Source: Chara braunii (lineage: Eukaryota > Streptophyta > Charophyceae > Charales > Characeae). Taken from it: a stretch of DNA of 26,686 bases. The position numbers and the translations under genes are program-made. Each line of letters opens with the position of its first letter. Within the stretch, counting starts at the first letter, position 1. The stretch covers positions 2,875,848-2,902,533 of the forward strand of contig BFEA01000122.1 of the NCBI GenBank assembly GCA_003427395.1. Direction: 5' to 3'. The notes below the pieces were generated by a model. The model did no database searches, was not told where the DNA came from, and saw nothing but the letters and a program-made list of their open reading frames with translations. Positions 1 to 9,283 of the stretch are shown here, piece after piece.

Positions 1-435
1 AGTCATTACATCTAATGAACAAATCAGCGAAGTTCTCGAGCGATTGAAAGGTCAACATTGCTGGTGAGCAGATCAGCTACTTCTCAAGCATGCAAACAAC
101 TTCCATACCTAGCTATCGGAACTACTATTTTTCGTTAATAGTGATGACCTGAAACGCTGTTCTCGCAAACGAGTAAGCCACCACGAAAGCGAATGGCCAG
201 GTCAGTTGAGCCTGCAAGCGAACAGTCAGAAAACTTCGTTGGCTAAGGGGGGGATCTACTCTTGNTTAAGAACGCCCAGTCTGGTCAATGATAAGTGGAC
301 AACCTTTTTTCCCCGCGAGGAGCGAAAAGGGGAGACTGTGTTCACCAAGAACGAGAGAGGGAGGGATACTGTGCACACAAAGCGTGAGAGAGGAGAACAG
401 ACCGAGAGAGTAAAGGGGCGGTTCGAAGAAAGAGC
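1..435. other. No gene recognised; left edge before GA repeat
   Basis: Unique-looking sequence with one N at 265, grading into purine-rich DNA from about 300. A 99-codon plus-strand open frame at 206-505 becomes almost pure Arg/Glu where it enters the GA microsatellite, so it is a low-complexity artefact. No domain, tRNA or clear splice exon was seen. Confidence 0.5.
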
Positions 436-772
436 GAGCAGAGAGAGAGAGAGAGAATTAAAGGCAGATAGAGAACAGAGAGAGAGAGAGAGAGAGAGAG
501 AATGATAAAATGGAGTGGCTCGTCTAAGGTTGACTGTTGAAACTCTCTGCGGTGAGAACACACTAATTTACCAGTTGACTGTTGAAACCCATTGGTATGT
601 GAACTTGACTCACAACTGTATAATCTNACGTGTTCACTAGTTGTCGGCTTAAGTTAAGGCTCGGTGTTGTATGAACTTGACTCATCGCCGTGAGACCAAG
701 TCGGTTCACTAGTTGACTGTTAAAACTCACTGCNGAGCAGAGAGAGAGAGAGAGAATTAAAGGCAGATAGAG

Positions 773-844
<72 letters not shown>

Positions 845-1073
845 TAAAATGGAGTGGCTCGTCTAAGGTTGACTGTTGAAACTCTCTGCGGTGAGAACAC
901 ACTAATTTACCAGTTGACTGTTGAAACCCATTGGTATGTGAACTTGACTCACAACTGTATAATCTGACGTGTTCACTAGTTGTCGGCTTAAGTTAAGGCT
1001 CGGTGTTGTATGAACTTGACTCATCGCCGTGAGACCAAGTCGGTTCACTAGTTGACTGTTAAAACTCACTGCT
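436..1073 (+). repeat. ~300-bp tandem duplication with GA microsatellite
   Basis: The block 435-734 (GA tract, an AATTAAAGGCAGATAG segment, a second GA tract, then about 230 bp of unique sequence) recurs at 735-1073 almost base for base. Copy 2 differs mainly in a longer GA run (about 775-840 versus 478-502). The junction carries an N at 734, and the N at 627 in copy 1 corresponds to a G in copy 2. Within each copy the 15-mer GTTGACTGTTGAAAC recurs about 44 bp apart, with a variant (GTTAAAAC) near 1050. The duplication is plain in the sequence. Whether it is biological or a gap-filling error at the microsatellite is unresolved. Confidence 0.85.
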
Positions 1074-1074
1074 G

Positions 1075-1630
1075 TGGGAATTTGTGTGACAGCCAACCTC
1101 AAACTCGATCCCTGCTGGTCGGTGAGGACCTCGGACGCGGGCACGGCGAGTGACAGGCGCCGTTGCCCTTGGCTTCAGCGACAAGCGGACGCCCCTCCCC
1201 GGGTTTCCCCACACCGGGGCCGGTTTGAGTCCAAGACGGTTGGACTCTTTGTGTACATATGTAATTCGAGACCATTTGGTTCATGTTTGAGCTGGGGTAT
1301 TGTACCCCTGTGTATATATTGAGTTGAGATTTTATCTGAGACCAATTTTTGTATATGACGATCACAATCACTCTCACATGTGTGGTTTATCCTGATGTAT
1401 GATGGCTTTGTGTGAGAGATGTGTGAGATACATCTCATGTGCATGGGATTGTGTGGAATTTATGAGGATGAATGGATGTGAACTGTCTACTCTTCGGTAT
1501 ACTCGTGCCTACAGGCAGGACAGGTGCCAAGTATAAGGAGAGGGAGTGCAGTCTGTCATTGTGAAAGTGTGAAAATCCTGAGGGATTTTGCGAGTCTTTG
1601 AGGCTCGAATACTTACCATGCCGGATGTTT
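1075..1630. other. Intergenic, nothing recognised
   Basis: GC-rich at the left (1,090-1,230) then T/G-rich. TATATATTGAG near 1,313 is TATA-like but has no supported gene after it. Open frames on both strands here are short and lack recognisable domains. TGTGACAG at about 1,085 resembles a string near 17,067, but no long terminal repeat pair could be built from the two. Confidence 0.4.
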
Positions 1631-1752
1631 TATGGTTGAGTTGCGAAAAGGGTCCATAAGGAGGCCCCTCAGTTGAGTTGGTTTGTGATTGAGTTGTGGA
1701 GAGGGCCCATAAGTAGGCCTCTCAATTTGAGTTGTTTTATGGTTGAGACCCT
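1630..1752 (+). repeat. 54-bp tandem repeat, 2.3 copies, hairpin-forming
   Basis: Units begin at about 1631, 1685 and 1739 with (A/G)TGRTTGAG(T/A). Each full unit can fold with a CATAAG-type loop. Unit 2 pairs GAGAGG with CCTCTC around a one-base bulge and CC/GG. Unit 1 pairs AGGG with CCCT and CC with GG around ATAA. The loop string CCATAAG also occurs in the large hairpin array at 7.1-8.0 kb, a possible but weak relationship. Confidence 0.55.
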
Positions 1753-1929
1753 TTCAGTTTGAGGAAGGCGGTAGTGTTGTTTATTGGGAGACTCGTCTCC
1801 GAAAAGGGGGGTATTTAAAAAGGGTCGTGTGATAGCCCATCCTAAAGAGAGAGGGATGGTTGGGAGACCTATTGAGAGAGACCTCCTTCGTGTGAAAGGT
1901 GGTTAATGGATTTAAGGGTGTGGTAAACA

Positions 1930-2136
1930 ATGTCGGAGTTGATAAAGTCTGACGAAACGGGACCACGTTTGTTTGAGATGTTTGAGAAAGTCGCAAGAGA
2001 GTGCAGGGCAAAAAATGTCTCAGGATGGGTGGCTGCTAGCTCTGATCAAGTCAGGGGTCACGGCCTTGTGGACCTAGCGGTGATTTTGTTTGTGATTGTG
2101 CGAAGGATGCCATGCCTTTCGTGGGAGAGCTGGTAA
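1930..2136 (+). CDS. Possible 68-residue small ORF, function unknown
   Basis: Reads from an ATG in an acceptable context (AACAATGTC) to a TAG-type end just before the hairpin block. The composition is protein-like: an acidic/basic N-terminal half beginning MSELIKSDETG, then a hydrophobic stretch around residues 47-57 (VDLAVILFVIV). No family is recognised, there is no visible polyadenylation or splice context, and the length is within chance range. Kept only because it is the most natural-looking frame in the left 3 kb. Confidence 0.15.
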   Translation: MSELIKSDETGPRLFEMFEKVARECRAKNVSGWVAASSDQVRGHGLVDLAVILFVIVRRMPCLSWESW

Positions 2137-2289
2137 ATGCCTTCAGACCCCTTCGTAATCTCACAGTGGGCCCGTGATTGGTTTTGCGACGCTCCGTCTA
2201 ACCACTTGTGCTAGTTCTGGGACATAGTAGGGGAATACCAAGCTAAGCGGTAAAGATTAGCACCTCTAGGGCGTAACCCCAGTGGATGG

Positions 2290-3010
2290 CTGCTAGCCGG
2301 CGCAACCTGGTTGCGGGACCGCGGAGTAAGAGTTTAAGGGGAGTTGCCCGCCCCAGGGAAATTACTCCGTGGGGTAGTAAAGGTTGAGAAATTTTGGGAA
2401 ATCCTGATTGAATGCTTATCAGGAAAAAACCTATCGTTGCGTAACCAACGAGGGTACTGCCGCTAAAATAACAATGCGGTCGGCCGTAGTCCTGGTACGA
2501 TAACCCACGTTATGGTGGGCCAAGATGGAGACCTAGCCTTTTTGTACTAGACTGCAGAAAGAGCCGAGTGGATAGTAAGTATACAAATATACGTATGTGT
2601 ATTTGATTGCGAGAGATTCTCTGAGAAGGAAGGCAAGAGTGCCTTCAAAGGTCTCGGTTAGGGCCCGCGTCCCTAGTTTTGGCCAGGACTAGGCACACCC
2701 AACGAGAAGCCGAAGGTTGTCTAGGACCGGGGAGAGGATGAATGGGAAGGTCTTTGGAACTTATGCTGTCAGCGTCCTAATGTCGGGGCGGCGAGAGCCC
2801 GGGTTAGAAACCTGACAGCATATAGTTGTGGAGGCATGGTTTGATGGAGGCCTCTACCCTGTGTTTGTCGGCTAATCGGATTGGTTCCTGTTTTCGTCAG
2901 CATTTGGAGTGTGAAAGAAGTTATAGCTTTCTGATCTGGCGAAGCGACGGGGACGTCGCTTAATATGGTCCGGTAAGCAGTCGGCGCGAATACCCTTACA
3001 AGGGTATCCG
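2290..3010 (+). ncRNA. Hairpin-dense region, candidate structured RNA
   Basis: At least nine stem-loops were checked base by base: 2301-2315 (7 bp), 2319-2329 with 2362-2372 (11 bp, one G-T), 2402-2408 with 2418-2424 (7 bp), 2434-2451 (6 bp), 2504-2519 (5 bp), 2629-2646 (6 bp), 2762-2772 with 2812-2822 (11 bp, enclosing CTAA/TTAG and GGGC/GCCC), 2942-2961 (7 bp) and 2990-3007 (8 bp). No open reading frame of note covers the interval. No rRNA signature, group II intron domain V or hammerhead core was seen. Alternatives are a retroelement untranslated region or non-functional palindrome-rich DNA. Confidence 0.35.
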
Positions 3011-3059
3011 CCCTGGTTGTTGCAAGTAACAGAAGATAATTTTGGTTTAAGGTTTAAGT

Positions 3060-3600
3060 ATACCACGCTAGGCGCGGTTGCGTCTGTGACTTACGTTGAC
3101 TGGATGGTTGACTATAATAAGGAGTGCGTGGGCGCGCAGGTTTAGGGCACGCGTGATTCTTTTCTGTGTTTGATCATAAAGTCGGCACGGACATCGGTCG
3201 TTTTGCTTAATGATATTATTATTATTTATCTATTTCTAATTAAGCAGGATTTAGGGATATTTTCTTTTTGATTGGTATGTTTGACCGAGACCCGCGCACG
3301 TGCGGAGAACGATCTCGACGACGGCATCGGCAGCGACGGCGCGACTTCGTGCGGGGAGGGGGGTGTCGTAGGATGGCGCGCAGGGCAATCATGGCATGGT
3401 GTAAGCAAGCCGGCATGGGCACTGGGAGCCGCGCAGCGAGTTTGTTGGCCCAAAGCGTCGCGCAGCACTGCCTTGTATGGTACCCTGCGGGCGCTGGTCT
3501 CAGACTTGGGCATAGCCCTATAGGTTACGGCAGCGGACTGTTACTATGGAGGTTGAAGGATCGAGCCCGGCGGGCGTTGGCGCAGCAGCGGCGGAGCGTC
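3060..3600. other. GC-rich stretch with overlapping long frames, no gene assigned
   Basis: Plus-strand open frames at 3268-3831 (187 codons) and 3272-3523 overlap a minus-strand frame across the same GC-rich DNA. This is the pattern expected when few stop codons occur by composition. The longest frame is Arg/Gly/Ala-rich, ends in a Phe/Leu/Val tract encoded by a T-rich run (3,730-3,790), and has no recognisable domain. I do not annotate a protein here. An AT-rich island (ATTATTATTATTTATC) lies at about 3,212-3,235. Confidence 0.45.
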
Positions 3601-3606
3601 GTGGAG

Positions 3607-3880
3607 AAAACTGAGGGGGTTGAGGGCCCGACGGAGCTATCCCCCCTCGGTTTTGTTAATGGGGGCGGTGACAGACCCGGTCCACGGGACCGATGGGTTT
3701 TAGCGGTCCCCGCACCCTGCTTAGGGATTTTTGTTTATGTTATTTTATTTTATTTTTGTTTTTCCTTGCTATTATTTGTGGACCCATTTTGGTTTGGGGC
3801 GCGGCACCGCAGCTGGCGGTTTAAATTTTGAAGAGCCGCGGGTAGGGTACCACCGCGGCTAGGTCCTTCGGGACATCCGT
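3607..3880 (+). ncRNA. Stem-loop group including a UUCG tetraloop
   Basis: 3607-3619 pairs with 3642-3654 over 13 bp (AAAACTGAGGGGG with its complement, one T-G wobble). CGGTCC/GGACCG forms a short hairpin at 3677-3691. GCCGCGG at 3835-3841 pairs with CCGCGGC at 3853-3859. GTCC-TTCG-GGAC at 3862-3873 is a canonical C(UUCG)G tetraloop hairpin. These are direct observations. A structured transcript on the plus strand is an inference. Confidence 0.35.
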
Positions 3881-3951
3881 TAAAGTTGGAACGATACAGG
3901 GAAGATTTGCATGGCCACGGCGCAAGGAATATGCACAAAGATCTGAAATGG

Positions 3952-5132
3952 ACCCGGACGCAGGGTTGCGCCGGGTACATGCAGACCGACGGGGAAAGGA
4001 GCCCGACTTACCGAGGCTGCTAGTCTGTACGACAGGGTATGCCGCCGGGGGGGGGGCTGCCTATGTGGGAACCGGCCGATGGAGGTTGAGACGACGACGT
4101 TTCTTGCCTAAGAAAAGAGCGGGAGAGGCCGTGGGGAGAGTCGACGGCCAAGTCACTTGTTGGGCCCGGGTGTAAGAACGGAGGACTATCCGAGTTGCCG
4201 GTAATCGACTCCGGAAAAGTCCTAGCTGGCGCTGGAGTAGTCGGGTCAGATTTGCGTTGGACGTTGCCGAGCCGGAGGGGAGAACTAGCGCAGACGAGCG
4301 GGGCAAGGCAAAGGAGTAAGGGATCGAGTGAACCTGGGCGGGGGTTAGCGCCAGGTACTGTCGAGATGGAAGAAGGAAGGACGAACGGAGCAGGCAGGGG
4401 GCAGGACGTCACGGCAGGAGAGGTGCAAGGCAGGGGCGACGAGCGGGAAGCGACGGGCTGGTAGAGAGAGGGTGTGAACCCGGGTGGGAAGATGCGTCGG
4501 GTGCAGACAGAGGTGGCAGGGAGTAGAAGGGAAGGAAGGTAAGAGAAGAGGTAGTGGGGTGATAACATGACGGGTGACGGGCTGCGGGCAGAAGGGGAGG
4601 TAGCGGTGTGGCTAAGCTAAAGTAAGGATCGCAGCGCAGGCGGAGGGAAAACGAAGGATCGCAGCGCAGGCGGAGGGAAAACGAACCCGGACATGGGACT
4701 GGCTAGGTGCATGCGGGAGCATAGTGGGCGATGGCAGAGCCGAGCGCGGTCAAGAAAAAGTAACTCTCTCGATCTCTAGCAGAATCGAAAGAGGGAGGAT
4801 GCGTTTCCGGGGTTTTAACCCCCTGCGAGTTGAATGTTGTAGTCGGACTGAGTGATACGTTGGTAGAAAGAGAGTTAGTAAGAGAAAAGCATGCGTTGGG
4901 GTATGGCGGAAAAGGAGGGAGGTGGGAGTGAAAACTCCGAATCTCGCTCGATCCTCGACGGATTCGAGCGAGGTAAGTTGCGAACTTGGGGTCTTTGCAC
5001 CAGGCGAATTGCATACCGTTATTAGTTTTGCTAGAGGGTAAGGGGTTAGGAGTCAGTAGGAAAAGGGTATGCGCAGCAGTGAACGAAAGGGGGGAGAAGG
5101 CGGGTGAACCTGGACGACGGATTGCGCCAGGT
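3952..5132 (+). repeat. Dispersed hairpin family with constant 13-nt spacer
   Basis: Three copies: 3952-3976, 4332-4356 and 5108-5132. Each has a 6-bp stem, a 13-nt spacer ending in GCG, and the complementary arm. The stem is ACCCGG/CCGGGT in copy 1 and ACCTGG/CCAGGT in copies 2 and 3, so one base pair changed on both sides together. Sequence after the arm is similar in copies 1 and 3 (ACATGCA). A poor fourth relative lies at 4684-4715. Copies are about 380 and 776 bp apart, compatible with a diverged ~385-bp tandem unit. Confidence 0.55.
4624..4683 (+). repeat. Perfect 30-bp direct tandem duplication
   Basis: AAGGATCGCAGCGCAGGCGG plus ten further bases occurs twice head to tail (4624-4653 and 4654-4683) without a mismatch. 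The identity implies a recent slippage or replication event. Confidence 0.95.
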
Positions 5133-5247
5133 ACATGCACATCGGAGAACAGCGATGGAGGGGGGGCATAGCTCACCCATTGGGGAATGGATTTGGGCAG
5201 GGAAGAAGGCGATCCCGGGGTTTTAGCCCCGGGCAAATCACATGGTG
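4811..5247 (+). repeat. Second hairpin family (GGGGTTTTA-type loop)
   Basis: Stem-loops around 4813-4830, 4990-5010 and 5213-5232 share a GGGGT(T/C)TTT core, with closing arms CGGGG/CCCC, CTTGG/CCAGG and CCCGGGG/CCCCGGG. Each is followed by a GC(G/A)A-rich box. On the minus strand the same three sites fall in one 177-codon frame (5236-4703) as recurring KTP or KDP tripeptides, so a degenerate protein repeat is an alternative reading. The frame has no recognisable domain. Confidence 0.4.
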
Positions 5248-5249
5248 GA

Positions 5250-6890
5250 GGCAGATTTAGAGTTAGGACGGTGGGTTCCGCAGTGAACGGGGTAGGGACT
5301 GCGTGAGAGGGAAGAAGCTATGAGAGGGAGAATGAACTTACCCCGATATCAGTAGAAGATCCGTTCGGCTTACTCGTCCTAGTGACGGCAGAGGGGGAAG
5401 CTAGCCGGGTGGTAGGCTGCGCCCAGGGGAAAAGCCTGAGTATGACTATGAATACTTTCGCGTTTTAGCGGAAGATTCACCTGATCTTTCCCAGTGGCTT
5501 TTGTGAGGCAGGTTGCAGGCAGGCAGCGAAGTAAGAGACTTACCTTGTTGGCTAGCGCATTGCCCACCCGATTGATGAAAGGAACCCGCTTCAGCTCCTA
5601 CACGGTAGTACATACTTACCTGGCCGAGGCGTAGCCGTGATAGAGAAGACAGGCTGTAGGTGGTGGTTCGCGGTCTTTTGAAGAAGCAAAGACTGACAGA
5701 TTGAGAGCCCTTTTCGCGATTCTATGGGTGGTGATGCATGATCGTCCTGGAAGCTCACCAAGTCTAGACAAAGCAAGGATTGACGGGCTGGGAGTTGGTT
5801 CCTTATGTCCACCGGTGGCAGAGGTTTAGGACATCTCGAGTGTCTGCACGAGAGCCATTAACGAGTGATTGTTGTTTTCGCTGATCGAGCTTTCGGTTTG
5901 TTATAAGCTTTGCCAGAGTTCACATTGTTGCCACCTTGTCTATGTTTACCGCACCTTGTGCAAGCGGCCACAACCGAATCCTGAGAGCACCCAACCGATT
6001 GCATGGCCAGTCGGGTCGCGTGGCTACTTCATTGTTGGGCGGAAGGAGGCTGCAGTTGATCCACAGGCTGTATCTTCAGCCGTGGCCAGCGCATTTCGAG
6101 CCACGAGATTATGAGGAATGACTGAGGTTCGTTGAAGGGGTAGTTGATGCAGTAAGTGAGTAAGGCCGCTGGTTACTGTGTACTACGGCATATCGCAACA
6201 GCTGTATTGATAGCGCGGGTTGTTGCTACGGGCGGTTGAGAGTGTTGCCGAGGATTGCACACGGATGGTGGCTGGGGACTGTGTCCGTTGCTGGCTGCGC
6301 AGGCTGCTACTACTAGTGATTATGGGTTGTTGTTGTGAACTGCGCGCTGCTGCTGCTGTTTGACCATGCGCAACTGCTGCTGGTGATTGATCACGGGCGG
6401 TGGCCCACTGTCGAAGGCTGTATGTTGCTGGCAGCTGCTGGGTGACTGCGAAGTGCTGCTGCAGACCAAGGCGGGTGTTGCTGGCTGTTGCAGCCTGCGG
6501 TACCGCCAGGGAAGTGATGGAGCTTGGAAACGGGGGTTAGTGTTGCAGCCTGGGAGGTCGACAAAAGGTGAAAGTTAGCAGATTAACTGCAGAGTTGACC
6601 AAGTAGTTACAGTCTGGCCGCCATTGCGGGGCCCTCAGGCGAGTCAAGATTTCAAGGCCCTCTCCTGCGAGTCTAAGCGCACCACTCGTGGATCTGAGAG
6701 ACTTAAACTTTCTCCTTCTGCCTTTCTTACTCTAAGTCTAGTCTGGTTGGTTCTGGGAGGAAGGCGGCAGGCGGGATTGGAACCCGTAATCCGCGCCAGG
6801 GCCTTTGTGGGAGGTTTGCCCCACCGATTGCGGGAGCTCTGCTGGAACTCAGGAGGAGTTCTGGAGCCAGGGAACTGAGAGGTAACCATT
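5250..6890. other. No gene recognised; CTG-rich interval inside
   Basis: Between about 6,220 and 6,480 the plus strand is rich in CTG/GCT triplets (several runs of three or four), a degenerate triplet repeat. Short frames across it are Leu/Ala/Cys-rich by composition. At 6,780-6,800 a GGGATTGGAACCC string resembles the T-arm complement of a tRNA but no matching acceptor stem is present. Nothing else is supportable. Confidence 0.4.
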
Positions 6891-7146
6891 GCTTCTCCTC
6901 TATATACCCTAGTATAACACCTATCTGTACTTCTCTCTATGTTTGGCTGAGTATATTGTATGCGCCCCNTACTTTGACTTTGGGTTGACCTTCACGACAC
7001 AAGTCAGACTAAGTAAAGGAAATGTGTGTGTAATGGCAGTTTCAGTTTGTTGATTGCCTGAAGGCAGATTGCGNACAGAGGGGAATTGCATCAGGGGGAA
7101 GGTTGGGAGGAAGGCGGTTTTGCNTGAGATTGAATGGGTCCTATGG

Positions 7147-7980
7147 GGTCAGACCAGTTCNATNAGATTGGACGGCCTGACCGCTGTGTTTATTTTTGAA
7201 TTGCATGGAGAGTCNNACCAGTTCCATAAGATTGGACGGTTTGATTGCTTTGAATTGTGAGGGTTTGANTGTGGCTGACTTTTCAGGGNCCNAACCTGTA
7301 CNATAAGATTGGAGGGTTTGGTTGNCATGGTTGGTTGGGGTTTGTTCTGTTTTTTTTGTTTTTGATCGAGGAGGCNTGAGCAAGTCNATAAGATTGGANG
7401 GCTCANCCCCTTCCTGTTTTATTCTGAGGGGGATAATTCTNGCTGAGGGCAGGGCATGTCCATAACATTGGACGGCCTTGGACTCATGCCGCACACAGTG
7501 GATCNNAGAGAAACGAACCTNGCAAAGAACCAGATGTGTTCCATAAGATTGGACGGTCTGGCCCAATGCCTCGTACATGCTGGAACCCAAAAGGTTAAAA
7601 TTTGGCTATATTTTATACTATCCTATTTATGAACAGGCTATCCAGGCATGGGTTCCATAAGATTGGACGGCCTGGCTATAGCTTATCATGAAATTAAGAG
7701 AGTATAACTAAGAGTATGATTGAAGGTAACCCTGGGCAGGTTGGGCCTTGTTCTAAGATGAACGGCTCAGTCCTATGCCCAACTTTTGAACACAAAGCTC
7801 AGAGCGATATATATAATTTGAATATTAAACAATTAAGGGCGGTTGAGCCTCGTTCTAAGATGAACGGCTTAGTCATATGCCCCAAAAGGAAGAGAGAAGT
7901 AGTTGTGCAACCTGTTCGTGTATACTCAATGCCTGAGTCAGGCAGGTTTCATAAGATTGGACGGCTTGACTTTATGCCCT
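7147..7980 (+). ncRNA. Array of ten hairpins, constant loop, covarying stems
   Basis: Ten stem-loops lie at 7147-7182, 7211-7246, 7290-7321, 7377-7405, 7450-7480, 7530-7561, 7637-7682, 7741-7770, 7843-7872 and 7937-7970, spaced 64-114 bp apart. Each has an outer stem of 5-9 bp, an asymmetric internal loop (usually 3-6 nt left, 1-3 nt right), a 4-bp inner stem and a six-base loop TAAGAT (TAACAT in copy 5). Eight copies use the inner stem TCCA/TGGA or a close variant. Copies 8 and 9 use GTTC/GAAC, a full compensatory exchange. Outer left arms differ throughout (for example TGAGC, CCAGA, CCAGGC, TTGGGCC, TTGAGCC, GTCAGGC), yet the right arm is complementary each time. G-T pairs in copies 2, 5, 8, 9 and 10 fit the plus strand as RNA. 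Copies 5, 6, 8, 9 and 10 carry ATGCC 3-5 nt after the stem. No coding frame explains the array. No known RNA family is recognised. Confidence 0.7.
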
Positions 7981-8249
7981 ATGTAAGCTGGATATAAGGG
8001 AATAAAGCATCGAGAGATTACGAACTATTGTTTGCGAAGTTTGACTTGGGGTAGTGACAGTACTTACTTTTGTGCGTTGGCCTGCATGTGACTGAGTGAG
8101 GCTACTACTTCGTGTGAGTTTCAGTTGAAAGGTAGTTGCTGTAGTTGCTCGCCACGTGCTAGAGCGATAGGAGTTAATTTCAGCTCCTGCATTTTCTTAA
8201 CTAAGTTTTTTTACTTGAATCGATTCTCAAATTTTCTGGGATCCTTTAT

Positions 8250-8600
8250 TATACTTGGCTCTGTATAAATTTTGGTAAGTTACTTTCTCTACGGGAAGCG
8301 TTGCCGAAATTTCTGCAAATCCAAGGAGTTAGTCAAATTTTGACTTGTCAAAGTTCAACTTGTCTAAAGTTTATATATGACTTGGTAAAAATTTGGAAAG
8401 TCTCATTTTCTAAAGCGAGTGCTGCCCAAATTTTTGCTAATTCAGGGAGTTAGACAAAATTGGACATTGGAAAGTCAAAGACTACTTTTGGTTTCGTATT
8501 CGGACTGATATAAATTCTGAAAAGGCACCTTTCCTACGGGAAGCGCTGCCGAAATTTTCCTACTTTAGAGGAGATAGATTATATTTTGACAGGTGGCGAT
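8250..8600 (+). repeat. ~122-bp tandem repeat, three diverged copies
   Basis: The landmark G(C/T)TGCC(G/C)AAATTT occurs at about 8300, 8421 and 8545, and the start landmark TATAAATT or TAAAAATTTGG recurs in step. Shared segments include CTACGGGAAGCG, GGAGTTAG and (T/A)CAAAATT. Copies are roughly 65-75% alike by eye. Length is not a fixed multiple of three and stops fall in all frames, so it is non-coding. No covarying stem like that of the neighbouring array was found. Confidence 0.7.
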
Positions 8601-9280
8601 TCTAGTGATCCACTCTGTATGGGGGAGATTATGCCAGGGTCTACCTTTGCTTTGGGCACTGCTTAGAGGTAGATTCAGGCTTAGTCAATTAGAAGGATCT
8701 TGGATGAGAATGTGTTATGGAGTTGTATTCTCCATACGCTTATGATTTTAGCTTGGGGGTTGGCCTGTCGTGTGTTACAAGTCCTCTTGACCGTTTAATT
8801 CAGGATTTGAGCTAGCTTCAGCTTGATCCTACGAGGATCATCTTCTGTTATCATTGATAACAGGTCGATTGCCGATTCGTCGGTTTACGATTCAACTCCA
8901 ATTCACTCCTGCCACTCAACCTAAAGGCTTTAGCCTTGAGATTTGAATTGTTTTGTTGTGTTTTTACCCGGACTTTATTGAATGGTCATCCAACAAAAGT
9001 ACTGAGTATTTATTTAAAGAGTTGCACGAGTGAGGCTTGTATGGCTAAAGCGAGGGGTATGAGTGTGAGGAATGGTTGAAGTTGACCCCGTGTAGTGCGT
9101 GGACTTCTGGTTGAACCTTTGATGTGATTGCAGGTATGGTTGTGGTTCGGACTCTGGATGTGATTGTCTGCGATTTCATACATATATGGTTCTGTGGAGC
9201 CTCACTGTGACTGTGAGATGCCGTGAGTATTTGAGAGGCCTTCTGTGAGTGTGAATAAGGGCTAACTGGATTATGTCTCG
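8600..9280. other. No gene recognised
   Basis: AT-balanced sequence with TG-rich tracts (9,050-9,250). The only open frames are short and without recognisable content, and no repeat family was seen. Confidence 0.4.
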
Positions 9281-9283
9281 AGA

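Noticed and set aside
1947-1960. Hammerhead ribozyme core (CTGACGAAAC)
   Set aside because: Resembles part of the conserved core but the three helices and cleavage site cannot be drawn around it.
3268-3831. 187-codon plus-strand frame as a protein gene
   Set aside because: GC-rich DNA is open in several frames at once, and the C-terminal hydrophobic part is only a T-rich tract. No recognisable family.
4703-5236. 177-codon minus-strand Pro/Ser-rich frame as a repeat protein
   Set aside because: The recurring KTP/KDP tripeptides coincide with the loops of a hairpin family. There is no signal peptide, domain or splice context.
6765-6860. tRNA gene on the minus strand near GGGATTGGAACCC
   Set aside because: A T-arm-like 15-mer is present, but the loop lacks the conserved purine after TTC and no acceptor stem or anticodon arm can be paired.
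7147-7980. CRISPR array
   Set aside because: The repeated core is short and imperfect, spacing varies from 64 to 114 bp, the outer arms differ in every copy, and no cas-like gene is present. The surrounding DNA is eukaryotic.
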